Source: an uncultured Bacilli bacterium (GTDB lineage Bacteria; Bacillota_I; Bacilli_A; RFN20; CAG-449). From it: DNA of 5,652 nt. Location: positions 1-5,652 of the forward strand of contig CANQDY010000080.1 in the NCBI GenBank assembly GCA_947593895.1, in the 5' to 3' direction. The number at the start of each line of letters is the position of its first letter. Within the stretch, counting starts at the first letter, position 1. The position numbers and the translations under genes were made by a program. Below the pieces are notes generated by a model, which saw nothing but the letters and a program-made list of their open reading frames with translations, did not search any database and was not told the origin of the DNA. This document shows positions 1 through 5,652 of this stretch, piece after piece.

Positions 1-1
1 A

Positions 2-1828
2 AAGAGCAGTCTTGATTATTTAAAACAAGTAAAAGTAATTCGAAGTAATGCAAATATGCAAATCGATAGTTTCTCAAGGAATAATCTTGAATTAATCAGA
101 ACTATTAGAAGTGAAGATAGTTATGGTACATTGTTTTGGCTATTAGATCAAACTAGAACTAATATGGGTAGTCGACTTTTAAAAAAGTGGATTATGAAGC
201 CTTTATGTGATTTAAAAGAAATAACTATACGACAAAATATTGTCAGCGCATTGATCGATAATTATATTGTTCGTGGTGATTTGCAAAACGATTTAAAGAA
301 TATCTATGATCTTGAACGTTTAGTAGCAAAGATTAATTTTGGATCGGCAAATGGTAGAGATCTAGTGGCTTTAAAAAAATCTTTGCAGATTGTTCCAAGC
401 TTATTACATAATTTAAAATTACTTGAAAATGAAGATATCAATAAAATGAAGGGAATGGACAATGACTTTGTTCCATTATGTTCATTACTTGATAAGGCAT
501 TAAATGAGGATGCACCGATTACGGTCAAAGAAGGAGGGATTTTTAAACTTGGCTATGATGAGCAATTAGATGAGTTAATTACCTTAAGTCAGGGGGGAAA
601 ATCTTGGATTGCTTCTTTAGAAGCAAAGGAAAAAGAAAAAACTGGAATTAAAACTTTAAGAGTTGGATATAACCGAGTTTTTGGTTATTACATTGAAGTT
701 TCTAAAGGTCAAGTCGATCAAATCCAAGAAGAATGGGGATATGAACGAAAGCAAACAACCGTTAATTCTGAAAGATACATTACTAAAGAATTAAAAGAAC
801 AAGAAAGTAAAATTTTAAATGCTGATGAAAAACGTTGTGCTTTAGAGTATGAAATGTTTAACGCATTAAGAAAAAAAGTTAGTGAATACACTGAGGCAAT
901 TCAAAACTTAGCCAATCTTATTTCTTTTATTGATTGTTTAATTGCATTTAGCGAAGTAAGTATTGATGGGAGGTATGTACGACCTACATTTAATGAAAAA
1001 AGAACCTTAAAAATTATTAATGGACGTCATCCGGTAATTGAAAAAGTTATGAATAATTCTGCCTATGTATCAAATGATATTATGATGGATAAAAATACTG
1101 ATATATTAGTTATTACCGGTCCAAACATGGGTGGTAAATCAACCTATATGCGTCAAGTAGCGTTAATTGTAATTATGGCCCAAATTGGTTGTTTTGTTCC
1201 TTGTGATGAAGCGGATCTAATGATATTTGATTCAATTTTTACTAGAATAGGAGCTTCTGATGATTTAGTTTCGGGACAATCTACTTTTATGGTAGAAATG
1301 AGTGAAACTAATTTTGCGTTACGTCATGCTAGTGAAAACTCATTATTAATTTTTGATGAGATTGGTCGAGGTACTGCAACTTTTGATGGTATGGCCTTAG
1401 CTCAAGCAATCATTGAATATATTGCTTCAAAGATTCATGCTAAGACTTTGTTTTCAACTCATTACCATGAAATAACTAAAATTGATAAAGAACTTCCAAT
1501 GTTAAAAAATGTTCATGTTTCGGTTAGTGATAATGGAGAAGAAATAACTTTTCTTTATAAAGTTCTAGAAGGTGCAATGGGAAAATCATATGGTATTAAT
1601 GTTGCTAAACTAGCTTTATTGCCTAATGATTTAATTGTTCGTGCTAATGAAATTTTACAATCTCTAGAATCGACTAAAGTTAATATGAATACTGATGTTT
1701 TAAAACAAAATATAGTAAAGATTCCAGATTGGGTTAATGTTGTTAAAAAGATTGATCCTCTATCAATGTCTCCTTTAGAGGCACTTAATTTTCTTTATGA
1801 TTTAAAAAGAAAGATGGGTGAGAAATGA
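2..1828 (+). CDS. mutS: DNA mismatch repair ATPase MutS, 5'-truncated by window edge
   Basis: MutS dimers recognise mismatches and small loops in DNA and, on ATP binding, become sliding clamps that recruit MutL. The reading frame is open from base 2 with no start before it, and the residues ahead of the ATG at 56 already read like MutS, so that ATG is internal. About 608 residues are visible. Against a usual ~850-870, roughly 250 are missing, including the mismatch-reading Phe-x-Glu domain. Visible (numbered from base 2): core/lever domain from residue 1; clamp region with GYNRVFGYYIEVSK from 222 and ERYITKELKEQE from 257; Walker A GPNMGGKST at 373-381 (bases 1118-1144); the STFMVEM signature; Walker B LLIFDEIGRGT (bases 1343-1375); STHYHE near base 1454; SYGINVA dimer-interface region from about 529; and the conserved C-terminal helix block DPLSMSPLEALNFLYDLK from 585. 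The linker before that block is short and lacks an obvious clamp-binding peptide. It ends at TGA, overlapping mutL by 4 bases. Identity is certain. Confidence 0.97.
   Translation, partial: KSSLDYLKQVKVIRSNANMQIDSFSRNNLELIRTIRSEDSYGTLFWLLDQTRTNMGSRLLKKWIMKPLCDLKEITIRQNIVSALIDNYIVRGDLQNDLKNIYDLERLVAKINFGSANGRDLVALKKSLQIVPSLLHNLKLLENEDINKMKGMDNDFVPLCSLLDKALNEDAPITVKEGGIFKLGYDEQLDELITLSQGGKSWIASLEAKEKEKTGIKTLRVGYNRVFGYYIEVSKGQVDQIQEEWGYERKQTTVNSERYITKELKEQESKILNADEKRCALEYEMFNALRKKVSEYTEAIQNLANLISFIDCLIAFSEVSIDGRYVRPTFNEKRTLKIINGRHPVIEKVMNNSAYVSNDIMMDKNTDILVITGPNMGGKSTYMRQVALIVIMAQIGCFVPCDEADLMIFDSIFTRIGASDDLVSGQSTFMVEMSETNFALRHASENSLLIFDEIGRGTATFDGMALAQAIIEYIASKIHAKTLFSTHYHEITKIDKELPMLKNVHVSVSDNGEEITFLYKVLEGAMGKSYGINVAKLALLPNDLIVRANEILQSLESTKVNMNTDVLKQNIVKIPDWVNVVKKIDPLSMSPLEALNFLYDLKRKMGEK
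1817..1821 (+). promoter_or_regulatory. Ribosome binding site of mutL inside the mutS 3' end
   Basis: GGTGA, complementary to the 3' part of the anti-Shine-Dalgarno sequence, lies 3 bases before the ATG at 1825 and 6 before the ATG at 1828. The spacing mildly favours the second ATG. Because the site lies within the last mutS codons and the genes overlap, MutL translation is probably coupled to that of MutS (inference). Confidence 0.6.
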
Positions 1829-3648
1829 TGGCTAAAATTCAAGTGATGGATTCTCATCTAGCCAATATGATTGCAGCTGGAGAAGTAATTGAAAGACCAT
1901 CAAGCGTAGTTAAAGAATTAGTGGAAAATTCAATTGATGCAGAAAGTAAACATATTGAAGTTAGAGTTTACGAAGCGGGTAGAAAGAAAATTATCGTTAA
2001 TGATGATGGTTGTGGAATGGCAAAAGATGATGCAATTTTGGCATTTAAAAGACATGCGTCAAGTAAATTACTTAATGAGAGAGATTTATTTAGAATTAAG
2101 ACTATGGGTTTTCGTGGTGAAGCATTGCCTTCAATTAGTTCAGTTAGTAAAGTGACTTTAATTACTTCAGATGGAGATAGTGTGGGTACTAAAATTACTA
2201 TTGAAAATGATAAAATGAAAATCGAAGAAGGTTCGCAAAGAAAGGGGACTCAATTTATTGTTGAAGAGTTGTTTTATAACACTCCAGTAAGATTGAAATT
2301 TTTAAAGACAGATGTAACTGAAAACGCAAATACTTTAGAAGTAATGCAACGTTTAAGTTTATCTCGTCCAGACATAAGTTTTGATTTTTATATTGATAAT
2401 CGATTAATATTCAAAACTACAGGAAGAGGAGATCTTCTTGAAGTAATTTCACGTATTTATTCAAATGATGTTGCTAAAAAAATGATTCCGGTTTTCTATG
2501 AAAATTATGAGTTAAAAATTGATGGATATATTGGTAAGCCAGAATTATCTAAATCAAATCGTTATTTTATGATTACTATTTTAAATAATCGTGCAGTTTA
2601 TATCCCAAAAGTTCAAAAGGCAATTATTGATGCGTATAGCGATTTTATCTTTAATTCACGTTATCCTTTTGTAATTTTAAATATTGAAGTAGATCATTCT
2701 TTAGTGGATGTTAATGTTCATCCATCAAAAAAAGAAATTCGTTTATCTAACGAAGAAAAAGTAACTGATGTTGTTTATCAGTTAATTAAAGATAAACTTT
2801 TAGAAAAGAAACCTATAACAGAGGCCTCCATTTATAAAAGCAATTCAGAAAATAGTAACGATTTAAAATTACATGATTCATCTACTCAAGAAACAATATC
2901 ACTTTTACTTGAAGATGATAAACCATTAAAGAAAGTTGAAATTAATCGACCAACACTTGATAAAACATCAGAAAATATCAAAGTTGAGCTACCAGAAATG
3001 GAAAACTTTGATGTAGAAATTAAGCCTAAAATTTCCGAAGAAAAGCAAGAAGTACATAATATAGCTAAAATGCCTTTATTAATACCACTTTGTCAAATTC
3101 ATGATACTTATATTGTTTGTCAAGGTGAGGATGGCTTTTATATAATTGATCAACATGCGGCACAGGAAAGAGTTAATTATGAAAGATTAAATCGTGAATT
3201 GAATCAAAATATTCATTGTTGTGAGCTTTTGGTTCCTTTAGTTTTTAACATTAATCCTAGTGATATGATTCGTTTAAAAGAGAGAATTAATTTATTTAAA
3301 GAGATTGGATTTAATGTAGAACTATTTGGACTAAATACAATTAAAATTGATCAAGTTCCTTTATTTATCAAAGAAAACGATGAAGAAATATATGTTGAAG
3401 AATTGATTAATCAAGTAATTAGCAAAGATAAAATTGATATAGAAAAACTAAGAAAACACGTAATTTCAACATTTGCTTGTAAAGCATCAATCAAAGCTAA
3501 TCATCATTTGTCAATTAAAGAGATGGAGGATGTTATTAAACAATTGTTTGAATGCGATAATCCAACTTGTTGTCCTCATGGAAGACCAACAATAGTTCAT
3601 TTTTCAAAATATGATATTGAGAAGATGTTTAAGAGGTCAGGAATTTAA
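1825..3648 (+). CDS. mutL: DNA mismatch repair protein MutL, endonuclease type
   Basis: MutL couples mismatch recognition by MutS to strand nicking and removal. The 607-residue length matches the family (about 615-630). The N-terminal GHKL ATPase shows IAAGEVIERP (16-25), catalytic E31 and metal-binding N35 in KELVEN, DDGCGM (60-65), GFRGEAL (95-101) and DVNVHPSKKEIR (295-306). A charged, probably disordered linker of about 80-90 residues follows (about 325-410). The C-terminal domain carries the metal-dependent endonuclease set: DQHAAQERVNYE (442-453), ACK (551-553), CPHGRP (583-588) and FKR (602-604). The gene therefore encodes a self-nicking MutL, as in bacteria without MutH/Dam strand marking. 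The usual Q-x-L-L-V-P clamp-binding peptide reads CELLVP (466-471). Tandem ATGs at 1825 and 1828 are both possible starts. The second gives MAKIQ, like Bacillus MutL, and better spacing from the ribosome binding site. It overlaps mutS and almost abuts miaA. It contains no tryptophan. Confidence 0.97.
   Translation: MMAKIQVMDSHLANMIAAGEVIERPSSVVKELVENSIDAESKHIEVRVYEAGRKKIIVNDDGCGMAKDDAILAFKRHASSKLLNERDLFRIKTMGFRGEALPSISSVSKVTLITSDGDSVGTKITIENDKMKIEEGSQRKGTQFIVEELFYNTPVRLKFLKTDVTENANTLEVMQRLSLSRPDISFDFYIDNRLIFKTTGRGDLLEVISRIYSNDVAKKMIPVFYENYELKIDGYIGKPELSKSNRYFMITILNNRAVYIPKVQKAIIDAYSDFIFNSRYPFVILNIEVDHSLVDVNVHPSKKEIRLSNEEKVTDVVYQLIKDKLLEKKPITEASIYKSNSENSNDLKLHDSSTQETISLLLEDDKPLKKVEINRPTLDKTSENIKVELPEMENFDVEIKPKISEEKQEVHNIAKMPLLIPLCQIHDTYIVCQGEDGFYIIDQHAAQERVNYERLNRELNQNIHCCELLVPLVFNINPSDMIRLKERINLFKEIGFNVELFGLNTIKIDQVPLFIKENDEEIYVEELINQVISKDKIDIEKLRKHVISTFACKASIKANHHLSIKEMEDVIKQLFECDNPTCCPHGRPTIVHFSKYDIEKMFKRSGI
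3639..3642 (+). promoter_or_regulatory. Ribosome binding site of miaA inside the mutL 3' end
   Basis: AGGA ends 8 bases before the miaA ATG at 3651. A second purine run, AGAGG at 3632-3636, is 14 bases away and less well placed. Both lie within the final mutL codons, which supports the ATG at 3651 as the real start and a shared transcript. Confidence 0.6.
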
Positions 3649-3650
3649 AT

Positions 3651-4532
3651 ATGATTATTGCTCTTGTAGGACCAACCGGAGTTGGCAAGTCTTCTTTAGC
3701 AATGAAAATCGCTAAGAAAACTAATGGGTGTATTGTAAATTGTGATGCTTTTCAAATTTATAAATATATGAATATTGGAACTGCAAAACCTTCTTTATTA
3801 GAACGATCAATTGTTAAACACTATCTTTTTGATTTTGTCGAACCAGATCAAAATTATTCCGTTTACGATTATCAATTGAATTTAAGAAAAACACTTGATG
3901 AACTTAAAAAGAAACATCGCCAAATTATTCTTGTTGGAGGAACCGGTCTCTACTTTAAAGCAGGTTTATTTGATTTTTCTTTTAAACAGGAAAAATCAAA
4001 AATTGATTTATCTAAATATCTATCAATGAGCAATTCAGATTTGCATCAAGAACTAGAGAAAATTGACTTTGAAGAGAGTAAAAAAATCCATCCAAACAAT
4101 CGTAGAAGAGTACTTAGGGCTATTGAAATTTACTTAACTCAAGGGAAAAAGAAGTCGGAAATTATTGCTTCTCAAGAACATAAATTATTGTATGATGTAA
4201 CTTTTGTTGGATTAACTAAATCAAGAGAAAGTTTATATCGATTAATTAATAAAAGAGTTGATCAAATGTTTGAAAGAGGATTAATTGACGAAGTTAAAGA
4301 TTTGATGAATCGCTATGATACTTCTTTACAAGCGTTTCAAGCGATTGGATATAAAGAACTAATTGAAGGATTAAATAATAACCAAGATATAGAAGAAATT
4401 AAAGAGTTAATAAAAAGAAACTCAAGAAGATATGCTAAAAGACAATATACATTTTTTAATCATCAATTTGATGTTAATTGGTTTGAGAATGATGATGATG
4501 CATATCGATTTATATTGTCAAAACTAAAATAA
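3651..4532 (+). CDS. miaA: tRNA dimethylallyltransferase MiaA
   Basis: MiaA transfers the dimethylallyl group from dimethylallyl diphosphate to N6 of adenosine 37 in tRNAs reading codons that begin with U, giving i6A37 (normally converted to ms2i6A by MiaB). This stabilises codon-anticodon pairing and limits frameshifting. The P-loop GPTGVGKSS is at 7-15. D32 and Q35, then NIGTAKP (41-47), form the DxxQ...IGTAKP substrate motif. HYLFDFVEP (57-65), VGGTGLY (95-101, with the conserved Thr98), HPNNRRRVLRAIEI (147-160) and the C-terminal KRNSRRYAKRQ (255-265) are all present. At 293 residues it is somewhat shorter than Bacillus or E. coli MiaA (about 314-316). The shortening appears to lie mainly between the GGTGLY and HPNNRRR motifs. 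The Ser that usually follows the active-site Asp is Ala33 here. It starts 2 bases after the mutL stop with an AGGA site 8 bases upstream, so it is almost certainly cotranscribed with mutL. Confidence 0.96.
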   Translation: MIIALVGPTGVGKSSLAMKIAKKTNGCIVNCDAFQIYKYMNIGTAKPSLLERSIVKHYLFDFVEPDQNYSVYDYQLNLRKTLDELKKKHRQIILVGGTGLYFKAGLFDFSFKQEKSKIDLSKYLSMSNSDLHQELEKIDFEESKKIHPNNRRRVLRAIEIYLTQGKKKSEIIASQEHKLLYDVTFVGLTKSRESLYRLINKRVDQMFERGLIDEVKDLMNRYDTSLQAFQAIGYKELIEGLNNNQDIEEIKELIKRNSRRYAKRQYTFFNHQFDVNWFENDDDAYRFILSKLK

Positions 4533-4550
4533 TTGATTATTTATTAATAT

Positions 4551-4558
4551 AGGAGGAG
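4551..4558 (+). promoter_or_regulatory. Strong Shine-Dalgarno site of fhs
   Basis: AGGAGGAG is a near-perfect anti-Shine-Dalgarno complement ending 10 bases before the ATG at 4569, and it fixes that start. It is the strongest ribosome binding site in the window. This suggests fhs is translated more heavily than the mismatch-repair genes, even if it shares their transcript (inference). Confidence 0.85.
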
Positions 4559-4568
4559 AAAAATTTTA

Positions 4569-5652
4569 ATGTTAGAGAATATTTATGAAATAGCAAAAAA
4601 AATTGATATTGATGAATCATATATTGAACCATATGGAAAATATAAGGCAAAAATTGATTTATCGATTAATGAAAAATTAAAGAATCGCCCAGATGGTAAA
4701 CTAGTGTTGGTAACTGCGATCACCCCAACTAAGTTTGGAGAAGGTAAAACCACTATATCAATTGCTTTACAAGAAGGATTAAGACGTTTAAATCAAAACT
4801 CAGTTTTATGTTTACGTGAACCTTCCTTAGGACCGGTTTTTGGACTTAAAGGTGGCGCAACAGGTGGAGGGAAAGTTACTGTAGAACCTCATGATGATAT
4901 CAATCTTCACTTTACTGGAGATATGCATGCTTTAACTAGCTCGATTAATTTAATTTCCGCAGTAATAGATAATTCTATTTTTCAAGGTAATTTATTAAAT
5001 ATCAATCCAAATAAAGTTGTTTGGAAAAGAGCAATGGATATGAATGATCGTTCTTTAAGAGAAATTGAAATTGCTTTAGGTGAAAAAAATGGAATTGTCA
5101 GAAAAGATGGATTCATTATCACTGTCGCAAGTGAACTAATGGCAATTCTTTGTTTGAGTTCTTCTCTTGAAGATTTTAGAAAGAGAGTTAATAAAATTAT
5201 CGTTGCGTATACCTATGATGATTTACCAATTACAGTAAAAGATTTAAAAATTTCTAGAGCTATATGTAAATTAATGTATGATGCGATTAAACCAAATTTG
5301 GTTCAAACAAGTGAAAACAATCCTTGTTTAATTCACGGTGGACCTTTTGCTAATATTGCTCATGGATGTAATTCTTTAATTGCAACCAAAATGGGACTAA
5401 AATTAGGTGATATTGTGGTTACTGAGGCGGGATTTGGAAGTGATTTAGGTGCGGAAAAATTCTTAGATATTAAATGTCAAGAAGGAGGATTAACTCCATC
5501 TCTTGTTGTTATTGTTGCAACCATTAGAGCTTTAAAAGTTCATGGTGGTCAACCTTTGGAGCAAATTGATGAATTAAGCATTGATGCATTAAAAGAAGGA
5601 ATTAAAAACTTAGCCAGACATATTGAAAATATTAAAAAATTTGGTCTTGATG
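4569..5652 (+). CDS. fhs: Formate-tetrahydrofolate ligase, 3'-truncated by window edge
   Basis: This enzyme (EC 6.3.4.3, formyl-THF synthetase) joins formate to tetrahydrofolate using ATP, giving 10-formyl-THF in the cytoplasm. The product feeds purine synthesis and formylation of initiator Met-tRNA. The frame is open from the ATG at 4569 to the last base, giving 361 complete codons of a protein usually about 555-560 long. Visible motifs: TAITPTKFGEGKTT (49-62), the family's nucleotide-binding loop, with KF where Bacillus-type enzymes commonly have PA; EPSLGPVFGLKGGATGGG (84-101); DINLHFTGDMHA (110-121); HGGPFANIAHGCNS (256-269); and TEAGFGSDLGAEKF from 285. These leave no doubt about identity. 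The start is set by the strong AGGAGG site. It lies 36 bases after miaA with no convincing terminator between them, so it may extend the mutS-mutL-miaA transcript. No frameshift is seen in the visible part. Confidence 0.96.
   Translation, partial: MLENIYEIAKKIDIDESYIEPYGKYKAKIDLSINEKLKNRPDGKLVLVTAITPTKFGEGKTTISIALQEGLRRLNQNSVLCLREPSLGPVFGLKGGATGGGKVTVEPHDDINLHFTGDMHALTSSINLISAVIDNSIFQGNLLNINPNKVVWKRAMDMNDRSLREIEIALGEKNGIVRKDGFIITVASELMAILCLSSSLEDFRKRVNKIIVAYTYDDLPITVKDLKISRAICKLMYDAIKPNLVQTSENNPCLIHGGPFANIAHGCNSLIATKMGLKLGDIVVTEAGFGSDLGAEKFLDIKCQEGGLTPSLVVIVATIRALKVHGGQPLEQIDELSIDALKEGIKNLARHIENIKKFGLD

Noticed and set aside
56..58. ATG at 56 as the start of mutS
   Set aside because: The same frame is open back to base 2 and already encodes MutS-like core residues (SSLDYLKQV), while a start here would remove the mismatch-recognition and connector domains. 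The true start lies upstream of the window.
304..528. 74-codon open frame on the minus strand within mutS
   Set aside because: It lies wholly inside the well-conserved mutS coding sequence, has no recognisable product and no ribosome binding site I would trust. It is a shadow of an AT-rich gene.
1934..2155. 73-codon + strand frame inside mutL
   Set aside because: It overlaps the conserved ATPase motifs of MutL in another frame, and its translation is a low-complexity Met/Val/Leu/Lys mixture typical of a shadow frame.
4527..4542. Small inverted repeat AAATAA-TTGA-TTATTT after miaA as a possible terminator
   Set aside because: The 6-pair stem is entirely A-T, overlaps the miaA stop codon, and has no GC core or following T-run. 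It is expected by chance at this base composition.
4515..4550. Possible fhs promoter: TTGTCA at 4515-4520 followed by AT-rich hexamers
   Set aside because: The -35-like box matches 5 of 6, but at 17-base spacing the -10 is TATTTA (3 of 6), and better -10 matches lie 21-24 bases away. Transcription would also begin almost on the Shine-Dalgarno. Not supportable.
1..5652. A hidden novel defence system, mobile element or regulatory RNA
   Set aside because: Nearly every base is in one of four recognised housekeeping genes on one strand, the gaps are 2 and 36 bases, and I saw no direct or inverted repeats or change in base composition suggesting insertion.

Overview
This window is a compact, AT-rich housekeeping block with every gene on the + strand: mutS (5' part missing), mutL, miaA and fhs (3' part missing). 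Coding sequence fills almost all of it. The largest gap is 36 bases, between miaA and fhs. I found no RNA gene, mobile element, CRISPR array or convincing terminator.

Organism: the AT-richness, A/T-ending codons, purine-rich ribosome binding sites and protein resemblance to Bacillus-type homologues all point to a low-GC Bacillota or a Tenericutes-related Bacilli lineage. The genetic code looks standard. Tryptophan is written TGG throughout, and mutS ends at a TGA inside an ATGA overlap with mutL. This argues against Mycoplasma/Spiroplasma, where TGA is tryptophan. It fits Acholeplasma-like, Erysipelotrichia-like or uncultured gut/environmental Bacilli. I cannot name a genus from this sequence alone.

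Layout: 2-1828 is the C-terminal ~608 residues of the mismatch-recognition ATPase MutS. 1825-3648 is a full MutL (607 aa) of the endonuclease-bearing type used in bacteria without MutH. 3651-4532 is a full MiaA tRNA dimethylallyltransferase (293 aa). 4569 to the window end is the first 361 residues of formate-tetrahydrofolate ligase. mutS and mutL overlap by 4 bases and mutL and miaA are 2 bases apart, so these three very likely share one transcript. fhs follows after 36 bases with its own strong Shine-Dalgarno and may be on the same transcript.

Function: MutS finds mismatches and recruits MutL, which nicks the new strand. MiaA modifies A37 of tRNAs reading UNN codons. The mutL-miaA neighbourhood is widespread in bacteria. 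Fhs makes 10-formyl-THF for purine synthesis and initiator-tRNA formylation. I see no undescribed system here. The most notable point is that the usual sliding-clamp-binding peptides of MutS and MutL look absent or altered.
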